From Clostridia bacterium (lineage in GTDB: Bacteria; Bacillota; Clostridia; Oscillospirales; CAG-272): 46,872 nt of DNA. Positions 23,265 to 30,813 of this stretch are shown here, piece by piece; the first letter of the stretch is position 1, and each line of letters opens with the position of its first letter. The notes under the pieces are model-generated. The model ran no database searches. It was not told the origin of the DNA and saw only the letters and a list, made by a program, of their open reading frames with translations. The DNA is taken from contig JAFVOQ010000052.1 in assembly GCA_017505785.1 (NCBI GenBank), positions 1-46,872 of the forward strand, written 5' to 3'. The translations under genes and the position numbers were made by a program.

Positions 23265-25325
23265 ATGGCTGAATTGAACGAAACCTTGGGCAAAAGCCCA
23301 CGTCCCGAAAAACCAAGGCGCAGTCCGCGCGGTACAATGATCCTGCTTTTAGCGGGAATTTTGATCGTGCTGATCCTTGCAAATCTTGATGCGATCTTGA
23401 AACCGATCCAAGCACTCGGTGACATTTTAACACCGATCTTGATCGGCCTTGTCATTGCGTATCTTTGCAACCCGATACTGCGTTTTTGCGAGATCAAAAT
23501 ATTTTACAAATTAAAGCGTACCGTAAACCGTGCGCTTTCCATGCTGCTTACCTATATTTTTGCCCTACTGATCATCAGCGGCATGGTATTACTGATCTTG
23601 CCGCAGGTCATTGAAAGCATTAACGACTTCCGCATTAACGGCATGTTTTACTTAAACCGCTTGATCGGCTCGATCAACGGATTTATTGCCGACCTGCCCT
23701 TCGAGCTCCCCGGTGGGAACGACAATGTGCTCAGCCTTGAAAAGCTGCTGACCTTTGCCATGGAAGTGGTGGGGGATTTCGGCTCTGATATCGTTGGTAG
23801 CATCGGCGTATTTGCGGGTGGTGCCCTAACATTTCTGAAAAACATTTTGGTGGGCATATTCGTATCCATTTACGTATTGCTTTCCAAGGATAGATTAAAA
23901 GCAGGCTGCCGCCGCGTGATCCATGCATTTTTCAAAGAGGACAGCGAGAAAAAAATCTTATATTACAGTGCACAGGCGAACCGTAAATTCGGTGGCTTTA
24001 TCGTTGGCAAGCTGGTGGATTCCTTAATGGTTGGCATCACTGCCGCAATTCTGTTTACCGTTTTCAAGATCCCTTATCCCATTCTCATTGCGGTGATCAT
24101 CGGTGTAACCGATTTCATCCCGTTCTTTGGCCCCTTTATCGGTGCCATTCCCTCCGCGGTCATCATTTTCATTGCAGATCCCTCCAAGGCCATTCTTTTT
24201 GTGGTATTGATCCTCGTGATCCAACAGATCGACGGCAACCTTCTCGCACCTCTCATTCTTGGCGATCACACGGGCCTGACGTCCCTTGGTGTCCTCATTG
24301 CCATTACCTTAACGGGCGGCATTTTCGGCATTATTGGTATGGTGATCGGCGTACCGCTATTTGCGCTGATAACGATCATCCTTGACGATATCGTAAAGCA
24401 ACGCTTGCGTGAAAAGGGCGCTCCCACCGATCTTTATTCCTATTATGCTGCTGACTCCTTTATTAGGCCCTCTGACGAGACAGAGACACAGCATGCCACC
24501 ATGACGCAAAAATTTGTGCGTTGGATCTCTGCGGTCGAGGCCGAAATTGAGGATAAGGACTACAAGCCCTCTCACCTGCGCCACTGTATCAATATGCTGC
24601 GCCTTGGCGGCCTTTACATCGGCAAGTTTTTCCGCCGTGTATTTGCCGCAAAGCAGATCTCTGAGGACTATCACGGCTCTCACGTTAACACCATTCTCAA
24701 GCGCGGCATGCTGACCAACCGCACCTTCTGGCGCACAGCATTACTGACGGTGGTCACCTTTGGCATTTACCCCATTTACTTGGTTGAAAACATTGCCGCT
24801 GATACCAACATCTCCTGCAGCCGTGACGGAAAGCGCACGTGGGGTGCCTTCCCCGTCTTTACGCTTGGTGTACTTACACTTGGCATATTCCCGATCATTT
24901 GGCACTGTCAAACGATCTGTCGCTATCACGATTATTGCGAAAAAAATAACGAGAAATGCCGCATCAGCATTAAGTTTTATTTACTGTGGACACTGCTCGG
25001 CGCCCTTACCGTAGTAGGGCCGTTCATTGCTATTGCGCGCTTTATTTCGGCATATACGCAATCCTGCCGCATCTTCAACGAAACGCACACCTTCCCATTG
25101 CCTCGCCGCGTCATTAAGGAAGAGGCTGCCGAGGGCGCTGCTTATCTTGCCGCACGCAAGGCTGCAAAGGCTGCTGAAAAGGCCGCTTTCGTTGGTGATA
25201 CTTCCATTTTTGGCTCCTTTGAGGAGGAGGCCGAGATTGACGGCCCAATTCCCAATTTTGAGCCTGCTGTTCCCGATAACACGGATCTCTCCGATTTAGA
25301 AGGAAACAATCAAAACAACAAATAA
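23265..25325 (+). CDS. AI-2E family transporter fused to a DUF4234-like membrane domain
   Basis: This 686-residue protein has two parts. Residues 22-370 form an AI-2E/PerM-family permease of about eight membrane segments, ending in the conserved GGIFGIIGMVIGVPLFALIT region. A soluble linker of about 110 residues follows. Residues 480-600 then carry four hydrophobic segments resembling DUF4234, with VVTFGIYPIYLVENI and LGVLTLGIFPIIWHCQTI as two copies of the TxGIYxIxW-type motif. The tail is acidic. AI-2E members have been linked to export of small molecules or to Na+/H+ exchange, and the substrate here is unknown. GGAGGG five bases before the second of two adjacent ATGs fixes the start. Confidence 0.83.
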   Translation: MAELNETLGKSPRPEKPRRSPRGTMILLLAGILIVLILANLDAILKPIQALGDILTPILIGLVIAYLCNPILRFCEIKIFYKLKRTVNRALSMLLTYIFALLIISGMVLLILPQVIESINDFRINGMFYLNRLIGSINGFIADLPFELPGGNDNVLSLEKLLTFAMEVVGDFGSDIVGSIGVFAGGALTFLKNILVGIFVSIYVLLSKDRLKAGCRRVIHAFFKEDSEKKILYYSAQANRKFGGFIVGKLVDSLMVGITAAILFTVFKIPYPILIAVIIGVTDFIPFFGPFIGAIPSAVIIFIADPSKAILFVVLILVIQQIDGNLLAPLILGDHTGLTSLGVLIAITLTGGIFGIIGMVIGVPLFALITIILDDIVKQRLREKGAPTDLYSYYAADSFIRPSDETETQHATMTQKFVRWISAVEAEIEDKDYKPSHLRHCINMLRLGGLYIGKFFRRVFAAKQISEDYHGSHVNTILKRGMLTNRTFWRTALLTVVTFGIYPIYLVENIAADTNISCSRDGKRTWGAFPVFTLGVLTLGIFPIIWHCQTICRYHDYCEKNNEKCRISIKFYLLWTLLGALTVVGPFIAIARFISAYTQSCRIFNETHTFPLPRRVIKEEAAEGAAYLAARKAAKAAEKAAFVGDTSIFGSFEEEAEIDGPIPNFEPAVPDNTDLSDLEGNNQNNK

Positions 25326-25334
25326 AAATTAAGA

Positions 25335-25366
25335 GAGCGAGTTTAATCTTTTGGTTAAACTCGCTC
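25335..25366 (+). promoter_or_regulatory. Inverted repeat directly upstream of htpG
   Basis: GAGCGAGTTTAA (25335-25346) and its exact complement (25355-25366) are separated by 8 nt. No T run follows and the htpG ribosome site begins about 10 bases later. It could be a weak terminator of the preceding gene, a repressor operator, or an mRNA structure. It is not a CIRCE element. Confidence 0.55.
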
Positions 25367-25387
25367 TTAGATAAATGAGGTACTGTT

Positions 25388-27238
25388 ATGTCTGAAAAAC
25401 AAAAGGGCGGAATTTCGGTCAATACCGAAAATATATTCCCCGTTATCAAAAAATGGCTTTATTCCGAGAAGGATATTTTCCTGCGTGAGATCGTTTCAAA
25501 CGCAACCGATGCTATCACCAAATTAAAGCGTTTGCGCTCTCTTGGGCAGGCTGAGGCAACCGACTCCCCTTACCGCATTGATGTGCGTCTTGATAAGGCG
25601 GCAAAAACGCTTACGGTAGAGGACAACGGCATCGGCATGACCGAGGAGGAGCTGAAGCGTTATATCTGCTCGATCGCACTTTCAGGTGCGGTGGATTTCA
25701 TCAAAAAATACGAGGGTGAAAGCGAGGACAACGCGAAGGGCGGTATCATCGGCCATTTCGGTCTTGGATTTTATTCGGCATTTATGGTGAGCGAAACGGT
25801 TGAGATCCACACGCGCTCCTACACAGGTGCCCCCGCCGTACACTGGGTGTGCACGGCTGACGGTGATTACGAGCTTGAAGCGAGCGAGCGCGACGGGATC
25901 GGCACCGAGATCATCATGCATATTGAGGACAGTGAGCAGGAATATCTCGATGCCAACAAGCTGCGCGATATGCTGAACAAATACTGTGCCTTTATACCCA
26001 CGGAGATCTACTTTGATGACGGAAACGAGAAAAAAGAGGATCAAAAGGAAGAACGTATAAATGACGTTACGCCCCTGTGGCAAAAGCCGGTTTCGGAATG
26101 CACCGAGGAAGAATACAAGGCGTTTTACAGCAAGGTTTTTGCTGACTACCGCGAGCCGTTGTTCCAAATTCATATCAACGCGGATTATCCCCTTAACTTT
26201 AAGGGTATTCTCTATTTCCCCCGCATTACCAATCAATACGAAAGCATTGAGGGACAGGTAAAGCTTTACTACAACCAGGTATTTGTGGCAGATAACATTA
26301 AAGAAGTGATTCCCGAATACCTTTTGATGCTAAAGGGCGTGCTTGACTGCCCTGAGCTCCCCTTAAACGTTTCGCGCAGTTATCTGCAAACCAACAGCTA
26401 CGTGGCAAAGGTAAGCGCACACATTGTAAAAAAGGTTGCTGACAAGCTGGTATCGCTTTCCAAAAACGAGCGTGAACGCTACGAAAAGGTATGGGATGAC
26501 ATCAAGACCTTTGTGGAATACGCCGCTATGCGCGACCAAAAATTCCGCGACCGCGTAAAGGAGCATCTCTTACTCAAGCTGACCGACGGCACGCACAAAA
26601 CAATTGACGAATACTTAGAGGCTGCAAAGGAAAAGCACGAAAACACCGTTTACTATACTACAGATAAAGCACTGCAAGCGCAATATATTTCTCTGTTTGA
26701 AGCAAAGGGGATCGCTGTTGTCGAGTTTGACAGCCTGCTTGACACGCAATTTGCCGCTTCGGAGGAGGCGCACCGTGCAGGTGTTAAGTTCCTGCGCGTG
26801 GATGCTGACTTTACAGCACTTAAAAACGAGGGTGAAGGTACGGAAAGCAAGGCGCTTACCGACCTGTTCTTAAAAGTAAGCGGAAATGAAAAGCTGACCG
26901 TAAAGCAGGAAGCACTTGGTGAGGGCGAAGTGCCCGCCGTGCTTAGCGTAAGCGAGGAGAGTCGCCGCATGGAGGACATGATGAAGATGTACCGCATGGC
27001 AAATGACGAAGGCGGCGCTTTCAGCTTCCCACTGGACACCACCTTGATTCTGAACACAAACGCGCCCCTCATTCAAAAGATCGACAAGCTGCTACAAGAT
27101 GCCCCTGCTAAGGCAGAAGCTCTTTCGGCACATATTTACCGCTTGGCACTGCTCTCTCACCGCAAGCTTTCCGCTTTGGAAATGCAAACCTTTTTGCGCG
27201 ATAGCTACAAGCTTTTGCTTGACCTTGCGGAGCAATGA
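25388..27238 (+). CDS. htpG: Molecular chaperone HtpG (Hsp90)
   Basis: This 616-residue chaperone is an ATP-driven dimer that helps fold client proteins. The N-terminal GHKL ATPase has REIVSNATDAITKLKRL (Asn and Asp of the Bergerat fold), DNGIGMTEEEL, and the lid GHFGLGFYSAFMV. The middle domain includes the conserved LNVSRSYLQ region. The C-terminal dimerisation domain is present and the cytosolic EEVD tail of eukaryotes is absent, as expected. GAGG precedes the ATG. The next gene overlaps by ATGA, so it is translationally coupled. Confidence 0.95.
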   Translation: MSEKQKGGISVNTENIFPVIKKWLYSEKDIFLREIVSNATDAITKLKRLRSLGQAEATDSPYRIDVRLDKAAKTLTVEDNGIGMTEEELKRYICSIALSGAVDFIKKYEGESEDNAKGGIIGHFGLGFYSAFMVSETVEIHTRSYTGAPAVHWVCTADGDYELEASERDGIGTEIIMHIEDSEQEYLDANKLRDMLNKYCAFIPTEIYFDDGNEKKEDQKEERINDVTPLWQKPVSECTEEEYKAFYSKVFADYREPLFQIHINADYPLNFKGILYFPRITNQYESIEGQVKLYYNQVFVADNIKEVIPEYLLMLKGVLDCPELPLNVSRSYLQTNSYVAKVSAHIVKKVADKLVSLSKNERERYEKVWDDIKTFVEYAAMRDQKFRDRVKEHLLLKLTDGTHKTIDEYLEAAKEKHENTVYYTTDKALQAQYISLFEAKGIAVVEFDSLLDTQFAASEEAHRAGVKFLRVDADFTALKNEGEGTESKALTDLFLKVSGNEKLTVKQEALGEGEVPAVLSVSEESRRMEDMMKMYRMANDEGGAFSFPLDTTLILNTNAPLIQKIDKLLQDAPAKAEALSAHIYRLALLSHRKLSALEMQTFLRDSYKLLLDLAEQ

Positions 27239-28185
27239 TCTTGCGTGAAAATATGTTAAGAGGTACAAACGAAGATGCTGCTTTAGAATCGGCACGCGTC
27301 GCATACGATACCGCCAAAAGCAATCTCACCGCATGGCACGGTGATATGCGAATTTTGCGCGACCTTTCTATCCTACAAATTGAGGGGGTTGCCAAGGAAT
27401 TTTCCAAAAACGCCACCGATATCGAAAGCTGCCGCCACCTCGCTGCCGCACTGCTTGAAAAAGAGCTTTCACACCTCCACGAGGAGCGTGCACAGCAGCT
27501 CTCGGAGCGATTAGCGCTTTGCCGCCAGCTGGCAACGCGCCCCCTTCTGCTTACCGAGGGTGAGCAAACGTCAAACGGTTCGCAAGCTTCCCCCGGCGAG
27601 GCTGTAAACGTAGCGATACTGAACAGCCCGATCTTCAGCACTGCAATTGAAGCTTTTTCTGCCGTTTTGCCAAAGACCAATCCCCTGTTTTACCGTAGCT
27701 TTACCGATATTTGTGAGGAGGTAGCTACAGGACAGGCTGCATTTGGCATTTTACCGCTTGAGGATTCTGCCGAGGGTAAGCTTTTTCGCCTTTACGAGCA
27801 AATAGAACGGTTTGAGCTGCATATCGCCTGCACTGCCGACATAAAGGAAGCAGAGGGCAAAACAGTGCGTATGGCACTCCTTTATAAAAATGTGCCCCCA
27901 AGCGTGACGCCCTGCGGCGAGCGTGTGCTTGAATGCTTACTGTATGCGGAGGATGAATACACCCTGACCGATCTCATAACCGCGGCGGCAGCCTTTGATC
28001 TTTCCTTACGGCGCGTAGATTCCCTGGCACTCTCCTACCGCGAGGACGGCTTTGTGCAGCACCTTGTATTTCGCACCGCACAAAAAGAAAATGTTAAGGA
28101 ATTTTTGATCTACCTGGCACTCTTTTTACCGCGTGTTTCGATTACAGCCGATTATATCAATATTAAAGCACAGGAGTTATCATAA
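27235..28185 (+). CDS. Prephenate-dehydratase-like domain protein, probably non-catalytic
   Basis: This 316-residue protein overlaps the htpG stop by four bases. Residues 1-105 are a charged helical region with some likeness to a chorismate mutase helix bundle. From about residue 118 the sequence looks like prephenate dehydratase: NVAILNSPIFSTAI, SFTDICEEVATGQAAFGILP and LEDSAEGKLFRLYEQI match the substrate-binding region GxADYGVLPIENS. The Thr-Arg-Phe motif needed for dehydration is not visible; the nearest is VFRTAQ. It may therefore be a regulatory or ligand-sensing relative. The coupling with Hsp90 is unusual. Catalytic loss is inference from reading only. Confidence 0.65.
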   Translation: MILRENMLRGTNEDAALESARVAYDTAKSNLTAWHGDMRILRDLSILQIEGVAKEFSKNATDIESCRHLAAALLEKELSHLHEERAQQLSERLALCRQLATRPLLLTEGEQTSNGSQASPGEAVNVAILNSPIFSTAIEAFSAVLPKTNPLFYRSFTDICEEVATGQAAFGILPLEDSAEGKLFRLYEQIERFELHIACTADIKEAEGKTVRMALLYKNVPPSVTPCGERVLECLLYAEDEYTLTDLITAAAAFDLSLRRVDSLALSYREDGFVQHLVFRTAQKENVKEFLIYLALFLPRVSITADYINIKAQELS

Positions 28186-28187
28186 AA

Positions 28188-28451
28188 ATGAAAAATATAG
28201 AATTTACACCGCGCGGCGTATGTGCGCGACGCATACACATTGCGCTTGAAGGCGATATCATAAAGGAGGTATCCTTTATGGGTGGATGCGCCGGCAACAC
28301 GCAAGGTGTTGCCGCGTTGGTTGCAGGTATGCCCGCCACCGAGGCAATAGCCAGGCTTGAGGGCATTCGTTGCGGATTCAAAAGCACATCCTGCCCCGAT
28401 CAGCTTGCCAAAGCGCTCCGCATGGCTCTTGAGGATAGCAAGGAAGCGTAA
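28188..28451 (+). CDS. TSCPD domain protein (TIGR03905 type)
   Basis: This 87-residue protein contains the signature KSTSCPDQLA near its C-terminus and the typical MGGCAGNTQGVAALVAGM segment. Small proteins of this type match the C-terminal zinc-like domain of B12-dependent ribonucleotide reductase and occur alone in many Clostridia; their role is unknown. It starts three bases after the preceding stop codon and closes the htpG cluster. AGGAG lies 11 bases before the ATG. Confidence 0.88.
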   Translation: MKNIEFTPRGVCARRIHIALEGDIIKEVSFMGGCAGNTQGVAALVAGMPATEAIARLEGIRCGFKSTSCPDQLAKALRMALEDSKEA

Positions 28452-28604
28452 TACGACATCAAAATCTATTTTCCAATATTTTTGATTGTTTTTCCACTTT
28501 TTCTTTTTGTTTTTCCAAGTTTTGCTTTTCCAATTTCGTTTGTTTTCCAACAACTGCAACGGCATCCGGTTTTTTTGAATTGAAACAGATTGCTTTTAAT
28601 CAAT

Positions 28605-28640
28605 AAAAAAGAGAGAACGTTACTGTTCTCTCTCTTTTTT
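28605..28640. terminator. Bidirectional terminator between convergent units
   Basis: AAAAAAGAGAGAAC and GTTCTCTCTCTTTTTT form a stem with a 6-nt loop and A/T runs on both sides. It can end both the htpG cluster and the leucine-rich-repeat lipoprotein gene. Before it, 28470-28556 is a T-rich tract with five TTTTCCA copies and no gene. Confidence 0.85.
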
Positions 28641-28659
28641 GTTTATAAAGCAAGATTTG

Positions 28660-30642
28660 TTATTCGATAGGGGCTTCTAATACAACCTGCCCGTATTGGG
28701 AAAAGGTGAACGTGTATACGATTGGCGGAGCAAGGCTGCTCCCGCGATACGTATAAGAAATCTTACTGACTTGACCGTCGGTAAAGGTCACGTATACATC
28801 CTCTATATAATCACCCACCCACATAATGTCCTTTAAAGAAGATTTTAAGCAAAAATACGTGCCGTCCTCAAGAAGTATAAATTCCCCAAAGCAATCACCG
28901 AATTTAAAGAGCCGTACCAGGTTTTGGCGTTTTTCGTAAAGCAGCTCACATATAATGGGCTCTTCACTGCCAATGATCCACTTCTTGCCGTTTGCCACCG
29001 CCACAGTTTCTCCGTCGAAAAGATAATGTGTACCACCACAAATCGGCTCATGGGCGGAGGGCTCTTCCCCCCACGCCTGTGTTGTGCAGTCAACGCGCAC
29101 GTTTTCAAAGGTAAATGCTGCGCGCCACTCCCCCTCGGTGACCTTTTCTTGACTATGACCGGAAGACAGGCAATTCCAAAAGCAGTTGCAATAAGTTGAT
29201 GTCAAATACGTTGCCGCAGTAGCTGCGTTTGCCAAATCAGACGAGGAAATGCTTGTTGCCGCAGAGGAAGTAGACTGTTGTTGCCAACCGGAGGCATTTT
29301 CAAAGATGACGCTCGTAAGAGCACTGCAACCATTGAACGCATTTTTATAAATGGAGGTTACAGAAACGGGGATCGTGATCGACCTGAGGCCACTGCAACC
29401 GCGAAACGCATTAGTGGCGATAATCGTTACATAATCGGGTATATCACTGTTTTTGCAACCAAGCACAAGCGTATTGGTTGCCGTTTCGATCAAACAGTTG
29501 CCTTCACTGTGATAAACTGCATTTCCGTTCTCCACCACGATAGATGTAAGACCGCTACAACCATTGAACGCACTTTTATCAATGGCGGTTACAGACGCGG
29601 GGATCGTGATCGACGTCAGGCCATTGAAACCGTAGAACGCCCATTTGCCTATTGCGGCGACGCTCCCAGGAATGACAAGATTAGTAATCAATTCACCGTT
29701 TAAATAAAGGGCATCTGCGTAATAACAGGGGTTAGAAGCAGTTCCGTCAAACGAAATGTTGCACCAGGCCGTAAGATCGGTAATGTAAACGGCGGCAAGA
29801 GCATTACAATTGTAGAACGCAGAAGAGCCAATCTCCGTAACGCCGGCAGGAATCACGATTGAAGTCAGGCTACTGCAATCCTCAAACGTATCAGCACCTA
29901 TAGCAGTCACACTGCCGGGGATCGTAATTGATATCAAGCTACTACACCCCGCGAACGCAGCATCACCTATAGCAGTCACACTGTCAGGAATCGTAATTGA
30001 TGTCAAGCTACTGCATTCCTCAAATGCATACGCACCAATGGCAGTCACGCTCACAGGGATCGTAATTTCGGTCAAGCTGCTGCATTCGGAAAACGCCCAA
30101 TTTTCAATTCTCGTTATATTTTCGAAGAATGTAATCGACGTAAGGTTGCTGCAACCGTAGAATGCGCTATTACCTATACCGATCACAGGCTTGCCCTCAA
30201 AGGTAGCAGGAATGATGATATCGGTATCCGTTGCCGCACCGATCCCATAAACCTCGTAAGCGGCACCGTCATTGATCAGGGCATAGCCTAATCCTTCAGT
30301 CCCCTCCAAAACGGGGATCTTTTTATTTTCTGTTGCGCCGCAGGCGCAGGTGCGCTTTTTTTCGCCCTCCTTTAAAACAGTAGGCCGGATCAGCGTTTCC
30401 CACGTGCCAAAGGCATGGGAGCCTGTAGCGGGAATTTCCTTGGTTTCGCTTTCCTTACATACAACGCAAATGCGCTTTTGCGTGCCGCCACTCACACAGG
30501 TAGCGGCGGTTTCGGTTTTCCATTCGCCCCATGTGTGCTCGCAACCACTCTCTTGATCGCACCCGACAAGCAGCAATGCCGCCGAAAGCGCAGCCAATAC
30601 GAGAAAAATACAGCTCACCGTTCTAAAAATCTTTTCTTTCAT
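28660..30642 (-). CDS. BspA-like leucine-rich-repeat lipoprotein
   Basis: This 660-residue protein has a lipoprotein signal ending LLVGC, with the Cys near residue 28. A region of four Cys-containing segments follows (CEHTWGEWKTE, RICVVCKESETK, TCACGATENK), of the kind common in Clostridial surface proteins. About ten BspA-type repeats of 23 residues then run LTSITIPDSVTAIGDAAFAGC, and one unit carries an island NAVYHSEGNCLIETATNTL. The C-terminal 170 residues are a separate unknown beta-rich domain. It should be exported and lipid-anchored. GGGAGG precedes the ATG at 30642. The upstream neighbour shares repeat type and island. Confidence 0.85.
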   Translation of the reverse strand: MKEKIFRTVSCIFLVLAALSAALLLVGCDQESGCEHTWGEWKTETAATCVSGGTQKRICVVCKESETKEIPATGSHAFGTWETLIRPTVLKEGEKKRTCACGATENKKIPVLEGTEGLGYALINDGAAYEVYGIGAATDTDIIIPATFEGKPVIGIGNSAFYGCSNLTSITFFENITRIENWAFSECSSLTEITIPVSVTAIGAYAFEECSSLTSITIPDSVTAIGDAAFAGCSSLISITIPGSVTAIGADTFEDCSSLTSIVIPAGVTEIGSSAFYNCNALAAVYITDLTAWCNISFDGTASNPCYYADALYLNGELITNLVIPGSVAAIGKWAFYGFNGLTSITIPASVTAIDKSAFNGCSGLTSIVVENGNAVYHSEGNCLIETATNTLVLGCKNSDIPDYVTIIATNAFRGCSGLRSITIPVSVTSIYKNAFNGCSALTSVIFENASGWQQQSTSSAATSISSSDLANAATAATYLTSTYCNCFWNCLSSGHSQEKVTEGEWRAAFTFENVRVDCTTQAWGEEPSAHEPICGGTHYLFDGETVAVANGKKWIIGSEEPIICELLYEKRQNLVRLFKFGDCFGEFILLEDGTYFCLKSSLKDIMWVGDYIEDVYVTFTDGQVSKISYTYRGSSLAPPIVYTFTFSQYGQVVLEAPIE

Positions 30643-30813
30643 TGTATTCGTACCTCCCTTAGGTATTATTGATAATCCCTTCATACTCCACAAATGCGTG
30701 GTCGCTATAGCCCAAGCGTGGCAAGCGTTATCGCACCCACCTCAAGCGTCTGTTGAAAAAGGGGACAATTTTTCGTAAAAGGTCGTTTTCTCTGTACAAA
30801 ACGGCACCAAAAT

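Noticed and set aside
25335..25366. CIRCE heat-shock operator before htpG
   Set aside because: The inverted repeat does not contain TTAGCACTC-N9-GAGTGCTAA and has an 8-nt loop, so HrcA control is not supported.
28152..28565. Lys/Trp-rich minus-strand frame that could be an antimicrobial-type peptide
   Set aside because: No ribosome binding site and it continues antisense into the TSCPD gene; the composition comes from TTTTCCA repeats.
30643..30813. Possible separate promoter before the LRR lipoprotein (TTGTGG with TAATAC, 19-base spacer)
   Set aside because: The hexamers are weak and an alternative -10 two bases away gives normal spacing; there is no operator shared with the MerR-LRR promoter.
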